Shown: positions 1 to 10,111, counted from the stretch's first letter. The stretch is DNA of 64,000 nucleotides from Pseudorhodoferax sp. Leaf265 (GCF_001422365.1 NZ_LMMT01000001.1:784820-848819), one strand, 5' to 3'. Notes: generated by a model not told the origin, from the letters alone. Numbers and translations: made by a program.

Positions 1-1202
<1,202 letters not shown>

Positions 1203-1328
1203 GGATGCTCCTGCACGCATGCTACGTGCCGCCGCCCGGGGACAAACACGGTGAAGGTGGCCCGGGAATTGCATTTATCCTGCGCACCTCGTTTTCACCC
1301 TCCACCCTCTTTGCCCCGAAGGGACCGT

Positions 1329-2294
1329 ATGAACTACCGCATCGGATTGCTTGCAGCCGCCCTGGCCTTCAGCGCGCAGGCCATGGCGCAGACCAAGTGG
1401 GACCTGCCCAGCGCCTACCCGGCGACCAACCTGCACACCGAGAACCTGACCCAGTTCGCCGCCGACGTCGACAAGGCCACTGCGGGCAAGCTCAAGATCG
1501 TGGTGCATGCCAACGCCTCGCTGTTCAAGGCGCCCGAGATCAAGCGCGCCGTGCAGGGCGGTCAGGCCCAGGCCGGCGAGATCCTGATGGTCAACTTCGA
1601 GAACGACAACCCGCTGTTCGGCCTGGACGGCGTGCCCTTCCTGGCCACGGGCTACGGCGACGCCATGAAGCTCTACAAGGCGCAAAAGCCCGCGCTCGAC
1701 AAGCTGCTGGCCAGCCAGAACCTGAAGCTGCTCTACGCCGTGGCCTGGCCGCCGCAGGGCATCTTCGCCAACAAGCAGATCAACTCGGGCGCCGACATGA
1801 AGGGCCTCAAGTGGCGCGCCTACAGCCCGGCCACGGCCAAGATCGCCGACCTCGTGGGTGCCCAGCCCGTCACTGTGCAGCAGGCCGAGCTGGCGCAGGC
1901 CATGGCCACGGGCGTGATCGACTCCTACATGTCCTCGGGCTCGACGGGCTACGACTCCAAGACCTACGAGCACATCAAGAACTTCTACGACACCCAGGCC
2001 TGGCTGCCCAAGAACGCCGTCATCGTCAACGCCAAGGCCTTCGACGCGCTCGACAAGCCCACGCAGGACGCGCTCATGCAGGCCGCGGCCGCGGCCGAAA
2101 CTCGTGGCTGGAAGAGCAGCGAGGAAAAGACCGCCTGGTACCTGCAGCAGCTGGCCGGCAAGGGCATGAACATCGTCAAGCCCACGCCGCAGCTCATGGC
2201 CGACATGAAGAAGGTCGGCGACGTGATGCTGGCCGACTGGCTCAAGAAGGCCGGGCCGGACGGCCAGGCCGTGGTCGACGCGTACAAGAAGTAA
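1329..2294 (+). CDS. TRAP transporter substrate-binding protein (DctP type)
   Basis: A 321-residue periplasmic solute receptor of a TRAP transporter, which captures an organic acid and delivers it to the membrane subunits. A clear signal peptide ends near AQAMAQ (residue ~20). The mature part starts KWDLPSAYP and carries features of the TAXI/DctP fold, such as the conserved stretch around WAPPQG-like WPPQG and RAYSPATA. The stop codon is followed immediately by the start of the small membrane subunit, so the three genes form one operon. The ligand cannot be named; a link to the divergent hydantoinase is only positional. Confidence 0.92.
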   Translation: MNYRIGLLAAALAFSAQAMAQTKWDLPSAYPATNLHTENLTQFAADVDKATAGKLKIVVHANASLFKAPEIKRAVQGGQAQAGEILMVNFENDNPLFGLDGVPFLATGYGDAMKLYKAQKPALDKLLASQNLKLLYAVAWPPQGIFANKQINSGADMKGLKWRAYSPATAKIADLVGAQPVTVQQAELAQAMATGVIDSYMSSGSTGYDSKTYEHIKNFYDTQAWLPKNAVIVNAKAFDALDKPTQDALMQAAAAAETRGWKSSEEKTAWYLQQLAGKGMNIVKPTPQLMADMKKVGDVMLADWLKKAGPDGQAVVDAYKK

Positions 2295-2828
2295 GTGCGC
2301 CGCCTGCTCGACGGCCTGTTCGAATGGACCGGGCGCATCGCCGCCCTGTTCGTGCTGGCCATCTTCGTGCTGATGATCTATGCCTCCGTGGGCCGCATGC
2401 TGGACCTGCGCGTGGGCTGGGTCAACGATGTGGTCGCCTGGTTCTGCGCGGCCGCGGCCTTCCTGGCCATGGGCCATGCCTTCAAGCACGGCGACTTCGT
2501 GCGCGTGACGCTGGTGCTGGACAAGGTCAACGCCGGCGTGCGGCGAGGGCTGGAGATCGTTTCGCTGGCGATTGCCGCGGTCTCGGTGTCCTACCTCACC
2601 TGGTGGGCCACGCGCTTCACCTACGAAAGCTTTACGTTCCACGACATGGCCGGCGGCATGGTCGTGATCCCGATCTGGGTGCCGCAGATGGCTTTCGTCG
2701 TCGGCGCCATCGTGCTGCTGCTGGCCGTTCTCGACGAGCTCTGGCTGGTGCTGCGCGGCGAGAAGCCCACCTACGTGCGCCTGGTCGAAGAGCGCCACGC
2801 ACGCGGCGACTATTCCGAGGATATCTAG
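2295..2828 (+). CDS. TRAP transporter small permease (DctQ type)
   Basis: A 177-residue small integral membrane subunit of the TRAP transporter. It starts with GTG directly after the stop of the receptor gene (no gap). It shows about four hydrophobic segments, including AALFVLAIFVLMIYASVG near the start, and the typical WVNDVVAWF region. Length and position between receptor and large permease are standard for DctQ. It forms the membrane complex with the next gene and uses an ion gradient for uptake (family knowledge). Confidence 0.92.
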   Translation: MRRLLDGLFEWTGRIAALFVLAIFVLMIYASVGRMLDLRVGWVNDVVAWFCAAAAFLAMGHAFKHGDFVRVTLVLDKVNAGVRRGLEIVSLAIAAVSVSYLTWWATRFTYESFTFHDMAGGMVVIPIWVPQMAFVVGAIVLLLAVLDELWLVLRGEKPTYVRLVEERHARGDYSEDI

Positions 2829-2829
2829 C

Positions 2830-4140
2830 GTGTCTCTGATCGCGGTCGGAGGCCTGCTCCTCCTCGTCATGCTGCTGCTGCTCTCGGGCGGCGTCTGGAT
2901 CGCGATGGCGCTGGCCATCGCAGGCTGGGTCGGCCAGGCCTTCTTCACGAGCACGCTGCCGGGCAAGAACCTGTTCTCGGCCTTCTGGGAATCCAACGTC
3001 TCCTGGGAGCTCGCGGCGCTGCCACTGTTCATCTGGATGGGCGAGATCCTGTTCCGCACCCGGCTGTCCGAGCAGATGTTCTCCGGCCTGGCACCCTGGC
3101 TCAACCGCATCCCGGGCCGGCTCATGCACACCACCATCCTGGGCTGCGGCATCTTCGGCTCGGTCTCGGGTTCCTCGGCCGCCACCTGCGCGACGATCAG
3201 CAAGGTGGCCCTGCCCGAGTTGCAGCGCCGCGGCTACGACGAGAAGCTGGCCCTGGGCGCGCTGGCCTGCGGCGGCACGCTGGGCATCCTGATCCCGCCG
3301 TCCATCACCATGGTGGTCTACGCGGTGGCGGCGGACGCGTCCATCATCCGCATCTTCCTGGCCGGCTTCCTGCCCGGCTTCCTGCTGATGCTGCTGTTCT
3401 CGCTCTACATCGGCTGGTGGAGCCTGCGCCACCCCGACAAGGTGCCGCCGGGCGAGCCGCCCATGTCGTTCACAGAAAAGCTGCGCCGCTCCGGCAGCCT
3501 GATCCCCTGCGGCCTGTTGATCGTGCTGATCGTCTGGGTGCTGGTGGCCGGCTGGGCCACGGCCACGGAGTGCGCGGCCTGGGGCGTGCTGGGCTCCCTG
3601 CTGATCGCCGCGGCCAGCCGCTCGCTGACCTGGCAGAACTTCTGGGAAGGCCTGATGGGCACCACGCGCACGAGTTGCATGATCATGTTCATCCTGGCCG
3701 GCGCGGCCTTTCTGACCAAGACCATGGCCTTCACCGGCATTCCGCGCGAGCTGGCCGAATGGGTGGACAGCATGCAGCTGTCGCCCTACACGCTGATCTT
3801 CGTGCTGACCTTCGTCTACCTCGTCCTGGGCACGGCGCTGGACGGCATCTCCATGATCGTGCTGACGAGCGCCGTGGTGCTGCCCATGATCCAGAAGGCC
3901 GGTTTCGACCTGGTGTGGTTCGGCATCTTCGTCGTGCTGCTCGTGGAGATCGCCGAGGTCACGCCGCCCGTGGGCTTCAACCTGTTCGTGCTGCAGAACA
4001 TGACGGGCAAGGACAGCAACACCATCGCACTGGCGGCTGTGCCGTTCTTCGTCTGCATGGTCGTCTGCATCGTGCTGATCACCGTCTTCCCCCAGATCGT
4101 GACCGGCCTGCCCGATCTGCTGATGGGCGTGGCGCGCTGA
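2830..4140 (+). CDS. TRAP transporter large permease (DctM type)
   Basis: A 436-residue polytopic inner-membrane protein with roughly 12 hydrophobic segments, the ion-coupled translocation subunit of the TRAP system. The conserved DctM motifs GSVSGSSAAT (residues ~110-120) and GTLGILIPPSI (~150) are present, as is ITPPVGFNLFV-like VTPPVGFNLFV near the C-terminus. It begins with GTG one base after the dctQ-type stop. Its TGA overlaps the ATG of crcB, so crcB is probably translationally coupled to the transporter. Confidence 0.94.
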   Translation: MSLIAVGGLLLLVMLLLLSGGVWIAMALAIAGWVGQAFFTSTLPGKNLFSAFWESNVSWELAALPLFIWMGEILFRTRLSEQMFSGLAPWLNRIPGRLMHTTILGCGIFGSVSGSSAATCATISKVALPELQRRGYDEKLALGALACGGTLGILIPPSITMVVYAVAADASIIRIFLAGFLPGFLLMLLFSLYIGWWSLRHPDKVPPGEPPMSFTEKLRRSGSLIPCGLLIVLIVWVLVAGWATATECAAWGVLGSLLIAAASRSLTWQNFWEGLMGTTRTSCMIMFILAGAAFLTKTMAFTGIPRELAEWVDSMQLSPYTLIFVLTFVYLVLGTALDGISMIVLTSAVVLPMIQKAGFDLVWFGIFVVLLVEIAEVTPPVGFNLFVLQNMTGKDSNTIALAAVPFFVCMVVCIVLITVFPQIVTGLPDLLMGVAR

Positions 4141-4517
4141 TGCTGGCCCCGCTGGCCGTCGGGGTGGGCGCTGCCATCGGCGCGCTGCTGCGCTGGCGGC
4201 TGTCGGTGTGGCTCAACACCGGCGGGCCCATGCCGCTCGGAACGCTGGCCGCCAACCTGATCGGCGGCTACTTCGTCGGTGTCTGCGTGGCCGTGTTCCA
4301 GTCCCTGCCGCAGATCGACCCGGTCTGGCGGCTCGCGCTCGTCACCGGGCTGCTGGGCGGGCTCACGACCTTCTCGAGCTTCTCGGCCGAGGTGGTGCTG
4401 ATGCTGCAGGCCCAGCGCTACGGCCTGGCGCTGGCCACGGCCGCCACCCATCTGCTGGGTTCGCTGGTGCTGACCTTCGCCGGGCTCAGGACCGTGGCGC
4501 TGGTGCTGGGGCGCTGA
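4140..4517 (+). CDS. crcB: CrcB/Fluc fluoride channel
   Basis: A 125-residue membrane protein of the CrcB/Fluc family, which exports fluoride as a dual-topology dimer. Family signatures are visible: GAAIGALLRW at the N-terminus, GTLAANLIGGYFVG around residue 33-46, and GLLGGLTTFSSFS around residue 70-83. Four hydrophobic segments fit the fold. The start overlaps the dctM-type stop by one base (TGATG). No fluoride riboswitch can be expected at this position because the gene sits at the end of the TRAP operon. Confidence 0.93.
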   Translation: MLAPLAVGVGAAIGALLRWRLSVWLNTGGPMPLGTLAANLIGGYFVGVCVAVFQSLPQIDPVWRLALVTGLLGGLTTFSSFSAEVVLMLQAQRYGLALATAATHLLGSLVLTFAGLRTVALVLGR

Positions 4518-4529
4518 AGGCCGGACCGC

Positions 4530-4871
4530 TCAACGCCGCCAGCCGTCGTGGTGCCGGTGGCCGTGCTTGTGCCCATGCCGGTGCCCATGGAAGTGCGGCG
4601 GCGGGCCGTAGTAGATGGGCTGCGGCTGATAGTAGACCCGCGGTGGCGGCACGTAGTACACGGGCGGGGCATGGTAGTAGCGTGGCGCCGGCGCCACATA
4701 GACGGGCGGCGCCACATAGACCGGCGCATTGCCCACGATCACCTGGGCCCCGGGCGCCCCCACGCCGACCGACCAGACCACGTCGCGCGCCTGCGCGCCC
4801 GTTGCCAGCGCCAGGCTGGCCATGCCAATGGCCGCAGCGGCGATCCAGCGGCCTGCTTGCTTCGATGCCAT
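4530..4871 (-). CDS. Secreted His/Pro/Tyr-rich small protein
   Basis: A 113-residue protein of unknown function with a signal peptide (cut near TGAQA). It is rich in Pro, Tyr and Val in the middle (VYVAPPVYVAP, YYVPPP repeats). The tail from residue ~92 has alternating His residues in HGHRHGHKHGH order and could bind metal (inference). Such proteins are common in Burkholderiales and are usually annotated only as hypothetical. An AAGGAG site lies about 7 bases before the ATG. It is convergent with crcB. Confidence 0.75.
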   Translation of the reverse strand: MASKQAGRWIAAAAIGMASLALATGAQARDVVWSVGVGAPGAQVIVGNAPVYVAPPVYVAPAPRYYHAPPVYYVPPPRVYYQPQPIYYGPPPHFHGHRHGHKHGHRHHDGWRR

Positions 4872-5033
4872 GTGCGTACTCCTTATGCGTCGCCGCAGAC
4901 TGCGGCCATGAGGCTATTGACGCACGAAGATGCAAATGGATGACGCAGCGCAGGTTAAACAGGTTACAGCGGGTAACGGATGCTGCGCGGGGGCCGCACG
5001 AGGCCTCATCCTGGGCGATCTGCACTCCCCTCC

Positions 5034-5039
5034 TAGAAT
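5034..5039 (+). promoter_or_regulatory. Possible -10 element TAGAAT directly before glnS
   Basis: TAGAAT ends 7 bases before the glnS ATG. If used, transcription would begin at or next to the start codon, giving a leaderless or almost leaderless mRNA. No convincing -35 hexamer or Shine-Dalgarno site is seen. Confidence 0.4.
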
Positions 5040-5046
5040 CGGCCGC

Positions 5047-6864
5047 ATGAATTCCCCTGCGGCCGAGCCGACCGACCACAAACAAAGCAACTTCCTGCGC
5101 CAGATCATCGAGAACGACCTGGCCCAGGGCACCTACGCCAGCCGCCACTGGGGCGGCAGCCCCGGCGATGCCGTCCACCATGCCCAGGGGCCGTTCGACC
5201 CCGCCCGCGTGCGCCTGCGCTTTCCGCCCGAGCCCAACGGCTATCTGCACGTGGGCCACGCCAAAAGCATCTGCCTGAACTTCGGCCTGGCGCGCGACTA
5301 CGGCGGCGTCTGCCACCTGCGCTTCGACGACACCAATCCCGAGAAGGAAGACCAGGAGTACGTCGCCAGCATCGTCGACAGCGTGCGCTGGCTGGGCTTC
5401 AACTGGGAAGCCGCCGGTACCACGCACCTCTACCAGGCCAGCGACTACTTCGACTTCATGTACCGCGCTGCCGAGTACCTGGTCGAGGCCGGCCACGCCT
5501 ACGTGGACGAACAAAGCCCCGAGGAGATGCGCGCCAACCGCGGCGACTTCGGCAAGCCCGGCGTGGACAGCCCCTTCCGCACGCGCACGCCGGCCGAGAA
5601 CCTGGCCCGCTTGCGCGAAATGCGCGACGGCCAACTGGCCGATGGCGCCGCCGTGCTCCGCGCCAAGATCGACATGGCCAGCCCCAACATCAACATGCGC
5701 GACCCGGCGATCTACCGCATCCGCCGCGCCACGCACCACAACACGGGCGACCGCTGGTGCATCTACCCGATGTACACCTACGCGCACCCGATCGAGGACG
5801 CGCTGGAGCAGATCACCCACAGCATCTGCACGCTGGAGTTCGAAGACCAGCGCCCGTTCTACGACTGGCTGCTCGAGCGCCTGGCCGAAGGCGGCCTGCT
5901 ATCGGCCCCGCCGCCGCGGCAGTACGAGTTCGCGCGGCTGAACCTCACCTACGTGATCACCAGCAAGCGCAAGCTGGCGCAACTGGTCAACGAGCAGCGC
6001 GTGAGCGGCTGGGACGACCCGCGCATGCCCACCATCGTGGGCCTGCGCCGGCGCGGCTACACGGCCGAGGCCATCCAGCTGTTCGCCGAGCGCATCGGCG
6101 TGACCAAGAGCGACAGCTGGATCGACTACAGCACGCTGGAAGGCGCGCTGCGCGACACGCTGGACGCCACGGCCAAACGCGCCATGGCCGTGCTGGACCC
6201 GGTCAAGCTGGTCATCACGAACTGGGACGCGCTGCATGGCGCCGGCACGCTGGACGCCTGCAGCGCGCCGCTCAACCCGCACGACCCGGAACAGGGCCGG
6301 CGCCACTTCCAGTTCGGCAAGGAACTGTGGATCGAGCGCAGCGACTACGAGGAAACGCCGCCCAAGGGCTTCCACCGCCTGTACCCGCCGCAGACCGCGG
6401 CCGACGGCAGCACCAAGCCCGGCAACCGCGTGCGCCTGAAGTACGGTCACGTGGTGCAGTGCACAGGCGCCGTGCGCGATGCCGAAGGCCGCATCACCGA
6501 GGTGCATGCCGAACTCGTGCCCGACACCAAGAGCGGCACGCCGGGCGCCGACGCCGTCAAGGTCAAGGGCGTGATCACCTGGGTCGGCGTGCACGACGCC
6601 GTGCCGGCCGAGGTGCGGCTGTACGAGCGTTTGTTCAACGACGCCCACCCCGACGCGGGCGGCAAGAACTTCCTGGACAGCCTGAACCCGGACAGCCTGC
6701 GCACCGTGCAGGCCTACCTGGAGCCCTCGCTGGCCAGCGCCGGCGTGGACGACCGCTTCCAGTTCGAGCGCCATGGCTACTTCGTGGCCGACCGGCGCGA
6801 CCACCATCCCGACCGGCCGGTGTTCAACCGCACCACGGGTCTGCGGGACAGCTGGGGCAAGTAA
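5047..6864 (+). CDS. glnS: Glutaminyl-tRNA synthetase
   Basis: A 605-residue class I aminoacyl-tRNA synthetase that charges tRNA-Gln with glutamine in the cytoplasm. The HIGH-type motif appears as LHVGH (residue ~65) after FPPEPNGY, and the KMSKS-type loop as ITSKRKL (~residue 305). RFDDTNP, typical of GlnRS/GluRS, follows. The C-terminal anticodon-binding domain ends near DRPVFNRTTGLRDSWGK, as in full-length GlnRS. The ATG has no visible ribosome binding site but begins exactly where family proteins begin. Confidence 0.97.
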   Translation: MNSPAAEPTDHKQSNFLRQIIENDLAQGTYASRHWGGSPGDAVHHAQGPFDPARVRLRFPPEPNGYLHVGHAKSICLNFGLARDYGGVCHLRFDDTNPEKEDQEYVASIVDSVRWLGFNWEAAGTTHLYQASDYFDFMYRAAEYLVEAGHAYVDEQSPEEMRANRGDFGKPGVDSPFRTRTPAENLARLREMRDGQLADGAAVLRAKIDMASPNINMRDPAIYRIRRATHHNTGDRWCIYPMYTYAHPIEDALEQITHSICTLEFEDQRPFYDWLLERLAEGGLLSAPPPRQYEFARLNLTYVITSKRKLAQLVNEQRVSGWDDPRMPTIVGLRRRGYTAEAIQLFAERIGVTKSDSWIDYSTLEGALRDTLDATAKRAMAVLDPVKLVITNWDALHGAGTLDACSAPLNPHDPEQGRRHFQFGKELWIERSDYEETPPKGFHRLYPPQTAADGSTKPGNRVRLKYGHVVQCTGAVRDAEGRITEVHAELVPDTKSGTPGADAVKVKGVITWVGVHDAVPAEVRLYERLFNDAHPDAGGKNFLDSLNPDSLRTVQAYLEPSLASAGVDDRFQFERHGYFVADRRDHHPDRPVFNRTTGLRDSWGK

Positions 6865-6940
6865 ATCCTAGGCCCTCCCGGGCCGTCTGGCTCTACGCCA
6901 TCCGGCGCATCCACGGGCCGAGATTCCGGTGCCATACTCG

Positions 6941-6965
6941 TAAGAGGAAAAGGAAAGTCCTCTTA
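6941..6965 (+). promoter_or_regulatory. 8-bp inverted repeat in the leader of the nickel operon
   Basis: TAAGAGGA and TCCTCTTA form a perfect 8-bp stem with a 9-base loop (AAAGGAAAG), ending 7 bases before the first gene. It could be an RNA hairpin covering the ribosome binding site or a protein operator. It does not match the NikR consensus known from E. coli (GTATGA-N16-TCATAC). Confidence 0.45.
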
Positions 6966-6972
6966 AGAGCCC

Positions 6973-7665
6973 ATGAAGAACCCGTCGTCCCTGCGCCACG
7001 CCGCTGCAATCGTCCTGGTGCTCTGTGCCGCCGCGGCACAGGCGCACGATGCCTGGATCGATTCCCCCCCCGGCGGCTTCGCGGTGGTGTTCGGCCACGA
7101 CGGCAAGCAGGAGACGGCGCTGGCCAGCAAGGTGCTCGAGGCGCAGGCGGTCGGCGCCGCCGGCCAAGCCTTGCCGCTGCGGCTGGACGGCCTGAAGGTG
7201 GCCGTGGACGGCCAACCCTCGTTGCTCCTGCCGCACGACGACAACGGCTTCTGGTCGCGCACGCCCGACGGCAGCAAGAGCGGGCCGAAGAACGCGGTGC
7301 CCGGCGCCATCGCCACCGCGCATGCACTCAAGTACGGCAAGACCATCCTGGCCTGGGACACCCAGGCCAGCCGGCCCCAGGGCCTGCCGGTCGAGATCGT
7401 GCCGCTGGCTGCGCAGGCGCCTGCCGCGGGCAGTCGGTTGCCGGTGCAGGTGCTCTGGGACGGCCAGCCGCTGGCCGGCGCCGTGCTGTCCTGGCACGCA
7501 GGCGGCCAGGAGAAAGACACCCGGGCCGATGCCCAGGGCCGCGCCAGCCTGCCGGTGGCCAAGGGCCGGCAGATGGTCAGCGTGAGCGCACGCCGGCCGC
7601 TCGCCAACGACGCGCGGGCCGACACGCTGTCGGTCTCCAGCGCACTCGTGTTCGAGGCCCGCTGA
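6973..7665 (+). CDS. nikK: NikK-like periplasmic protein (DUF4198) of nickel ECF transporter
   Basis: A 230-residue secreted protein with a signal peptide ending at AAAQA. The mature N-terminus HDAWIDSPPGGFAVVFGHDGK is typical of DUF4198, found as the additional component NikK in nickel/cobalt energy-coupling-factor transporters. The His next to the cleavage site is a plausible metal ligand. It is the first gene of a tightly packed five-gene set that encodes an entire ECF-type Ni/Co importer. A homologue with the same architecture occurs after the TonB receptor further downstream. Confidence 0.8.
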   Translation: MKNPSSLRHAAAIVLVLCAAAAQAHDAWIDSPPGGFAVVFGHDGKQETALASKVLEAQAVGAAGQALPLRLDGLKVAVDGQPSLLLPHDDNGFWSRTPDGSKSGPKNAVPGAIATAHALKYGKTILAWDTQASRPQGLPVEIVPLAAQAPAAGSRLPVQVLWDGQPLAGAVLSWHAGGQEKDTRADAQGRASLPVAKGRQMVSVSARRPLANDARADTLSVSSALVFEAR

Positions 7666-7668
7666 CCC

Positions 7669-8127
7669 ATGCGGCCCGCACGCACCTGCTGGTTCGCCCT
7701 GCTGCTGGCCTGGGCCGGCACGGGCGCGGCCTGGGCGCATGCTCTGCGGCACGAGATCCACATGGGCGAGGCCGTGGTCGTGGTGCTGCGCTACACCGAC
7801 GGCGAGCCCTTCGCGTTCGAGCGCTACGAACTGTTCCGTGGCGCGGGCACCGCTCCTGTACAGGCCGGCCTCACCGATGGTGCAGGCCGCCTGGTGCTGC
7901 TGCCCGGCACCGGCAGCGCGGACCAGGGCTGGCGGCTCCGTGCCTACGCGGCAGACGGCCACGGCATCGAGACCGCGCTGGACGTCGCTGCGCACGACGG
8001 CGTGGCGCCGGCCGCGCCCACGCAGGCCGCAGCCACACCGGGCTGGGAGCGCATGGCGCTGGGCGTGTGCCTGATCCTGGGCCTCGGCGCGCTGGCCCGG
8101 CGCCTGCTGCGCCCAAGGCCGCGCTGA
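7669..8127 (+). CDS. nikL: NikL-like membrane-anchored component of nickel ECF transporter
   Basis: A 152-residue protein with a signal peptide (cut at AAWAHA), an immunoglobulin-like extracytoplasmic domain and one C-terminal membrane helix (MALGVCLILGLGALA) followed by an Arg-rich tail. This architecture matches NikL, an accessory subunit of NikKMLQO-type transporters. His-Ala-Leu-Arg-His at the mature start may hold metal. Its TGA overlaps the ATG of the substrate-specific membrane component by one base. Confidence 0.75.
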   Translation: MRPARTCWFALLLAWAGTGAAWAHALRHEIHMGEAVVVVLRYTDGEPFAFERYELFRGAGTAPVQAGLTDGAGRLVLLPGTGSADQGWRLRAYAADGHGIETALDVAAHDGVAPAAPTQAAATPGWERMALGVCLILGLGALARRLLRPRPR

Positions 8128-8774
8128 TGCACATCCCCGACGGCTTCCTCTCGCCCCAGACCTACCTGCCGGCCTACGCCGCGGCGGCCGTGGCCTGGTG
8201 GGCCACCGGCCGCGGCCTGCGCGCGCGCCTGGACGACACCCTGGTGCCACGGCTGGCCGCGCTCACGGCGCTGGTCTACGCCATCGGCCTGGTCATGCTG
8301 CCGCTGCCCGGCGGCACCTCGGTGCACGCGGTCGGCGTGGCGTTGCTGGCGCTGTGCTTCGACGCGCGGCTGGCCTTCCTCGGCTACAGCCTGGTGCTGC
8401 TGCTGCAGTCGCTGCTGTTCGGCGCCGGCGGCATCACGGCGCTGCCGGTCAACGCGCTGGCCATCGGCGGGGCCGGGGCGCTGGTCACACTGGCCGTGTT
8501 CCGCGCGCTGCGCGGCTGGAACGAGACTGCCGCCGTGCTGCTGGCCACCTGGTGCGCAGTCATGGCCTCGGCCGCGCTGGTCGGCCTGGTGCTGGGCCTG
8601 CAACCCTGGCTGGCACACCGCGCCGACGGCACGCCGCTGTACTTCCCGTTCGGCCTGCCCGTGGTGCTGCCCGCCGTGCTGGCGCCGCATGCGCTGCTGG
8701 GCGTGGGCGAAGCCGTGCTGACGCTGCTGGTCTGGCGCATCGTGCGCATGCGGCGCTGGGAATGGTCTGCATGA
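8127..8774 (+). CDS. nikM: Nickel/cobalt ECF transporter S component NikM/CbiM
   Basis: A 215-residue integral membrane protein, the substrate-capture subunit of the ECF importer. It begins with MHIPDGFL, where Met1-His2 belongs to the N-terminal metal-binding loop known for CbiM/NikM; this fixes the start codon. About six hydrophobic segments follow, with conserved FGAGG and LPVNALAIGGAGA. The preference for nickel rather than cobalt is inferred from adjacent HupE/UreJ genes, not from the sequence itself. Confidence 0.92.
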   Translation: MHIPDGFLSPQTYLPAYAAAAVAWWATGRGLRARLDDTLVPRLAALTALVYAIGLVMLPLPGGTSVHAVGVALLALCFDARLAFLGYSLVLLLQSLLFGAGGITALPVNALAIGGAGALVTLAVFRALRGWNETAAVLLATWCAVMASAALVGLVLGLQPWLAHRADGTPLYFPFGLPVVLPAVLAPHALLGVGEAVLTLLVWRIVRMRRWEWSA

Positions 8775-9322
8775 CGCCCACGCGCTGGCTGCTGGCCTAC
8801 CTGGCCGCCGTCGTCGGCACGAGCCTGGTGCACGACTGGCGCGCGTTGGCGGCCGGCCTGCTGCTGGTGCTGGCGCTGGCTGGCCCGCCGCGCTGGCGGC
8901 TGTTGCGCCGCAGCCTGCTGGCCGTGCTGGCCTTCAACCTGGCCGTCAGCGCCGGCCTGGTCGCGCAATGGGCCTGGCAGGACCGGCCGCTGGCCGAGCC
9001 GCTCGCGCGCATGAACCTGCGCGTGCTGCTGCTGGTGCTGTTGGGCTTCTGGTTCGTCGCGCGCGTGAACCTGCTGCAGGCCCTGGCCTGCGCGCCCACG
9101 CTGCAGTTCCTGGCGACGCTGGCCGCGGGCCAGGCCCAGGTGCTGGCCCGGCTGGTGCGCGAGCACGGGCTGGCGTTCCGCAGCCGCACGGCCGGTGCCG
9201 GCGGCCTGCGCGCGCGCAGCCGGCACGGCGCCAGCGTGGCCGGCCACCTGCTCGACAAGGCCGTGGCCAACGCCCAGCTCTCGGCCATGGCCCTGCGCGC
9301 ACGCGGCGGACTCGATGATTGA
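8771..9322 (+). CDS. nikQ: ECF transporter T component NikQ/CbiQ
   Basis: A 183-residue membrane protein corresponding to the transmembrane coupling (T) subunit, which connects the metal-specific subunit to the ATPase. It has several hydrophobic helices. Near residue 164-183 it has the SVAGHLLDKA...AMALRARG segment, equivalent to the conserved Ala-Arg-Gly coupling motif of CbiQ proteins. The ATG overlaps the nikM stop (ATGA). It is shorter than typical CbiQ (~225-260 residues), mostly in the N-terminal half. Confidence 0.85.
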   Translation: MTPTRWLLAYLAAVVGTSLVHDWRALAAGLLLVLALAGPPRWRLLRRSLLAVLAFNLAVSAGLVAQWAWQDRPLAEPLARMNLRVLLLVLLGFWFVARVNLLQALACAPTLQFLATLAAGQAQVLARLVREHGLAFRSRTAGAGGLRARSRHGASVAGHLLDKAVANAQLSAMALRARGGLDD

Positions 9323-10025
9323 ACTGGAGCGCGCGGCCTTCGGCTGGGCCGAGGCGGCGCCGGTCTGGTCCGAGGTCTCGCTGCGCGTGCAGCCGGGCGA
9401 GAAGCTGGTGCTGTTGGGCGCCAACGGCGGCGGCAAGTCCACGCTGCTGCAGTTGCTCGACGCGCTGGTGTTCCCCACGGCCGGCCAGTACCGCTACGAC
9501 GGCGAGGCCGTGACGCCGGCGCGTGCGCGCCGCACGGACTGGGCGCGGCGCTTCAGGCGCGAGGTCGGCCTGCTGTTCCAGCACCCCGAGGCCATGCTGT
9601 TCAACCCCACGGTGCGCGACGAGATCGGCTACGGGCCGCGCCGGCTGGGCCTGCCCGACGCCGAGCGGCGCATCGGCGACTGGGCCGCGCGGCTGCGCAT
9701 CGCCCACCTGCTGGACAAGCCGCCCTTCCTGCTCTCGGGCGGCGAGAAGCAGCGCCTGGCCCTGGCCTGCGTGCTGGTGATGGAGCCGCGGCTGCTGCTG
9801 CTCGACGAGCCGCTGGCGCACCTGGACCCGCGCACCGCCGGCTTTCTGCTGGACTGGCTGGCGCAAAGCCCGGCCACGGTGATCACCAGCACGCACCAGT
9901 TGGCCAGCGCGCCGCGCCTGGGCGCACGTGCGCTGGTGCTGGCCGGCGGTGGCCTGGCCCACGACGGGCCGCTGTCCGCGGCGCTGGCGGACACCGCACT
10001 GCTCACCCGCGCCGAACTGGCCTGA
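9315..10025 (+). CDS. nikO: ECF transporter ATPase NikO/CbiO
   Basis: A 236-residue ABC ATPase that powers the nickel importer at the cytoplasmic face. Walker A is GANGGGKST (residues ~35-43), the Q-loop is LLFQHPEAMLF, the signature is LSGGEKQR and Walker B is LLLLDEPLAHLDP. The H-loop is STHQL. The start overlaps nikQ by eight bases. All key residues of an active ATPase are present. Confidence 0.93.
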   Translation: MIELERAAFGWAEAAPVWSEVSLRVQPGEKLVLLGANGGGKSTLLQLLDALVFPTAGQYRYDGEAVTPARARRTDWARRFRREVGLLFQHPEAMLFNPTVRDEIGYGPRRLGLPDAERRIGDWAARLRIAHLLDKPPFLLSGGEKQRLALACVLVMEPRLLLLDEPLAHLDPRTAGFLLDWLAQSPATVITSTHQLASAPRLGARALVLAGGGLAHDGPLSAALADTALLTRAELA

Positions 10026-10111
10026 ACGCAGCGCGCCGCTGTCATCGGCGTTTCACACGGCTTCGCACAATGGCAGGTTCCGCGCGCTCCGGCGCAGGAC
10101 ACCCCGCCGCC

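Noticed and set aside
1275-3203. Long minus-strand open frame across the TRAP genes
   Set aside because: It is the antisense of dctP, dctQ and dctM, whose products have clear family signatures. The high G+C content keeps the opposite strand open. Its translation is low-complexity His/Arg/Gln-rich.
4872-5046. Fluoride riboswitch near crcB
   Set aside because: crcB lies at the end of the TRAP operon with a one-base overlap, and this intergenic region reads towards glnS and the His-rich gene. No riboswitch structure was seen.
6868-6900. Short GGCCC/GGGCC stem after glnS as terminator
   Set aside because: The stem is only five base pairs and has no T run.
5757-8774. Long plus-strand frame crossing glnS into the nickel genes
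   Set aside because: Only its last part, from 8127, is a real gene (nikM). The rest is an out-of-frame shadow of glnS and nikK.
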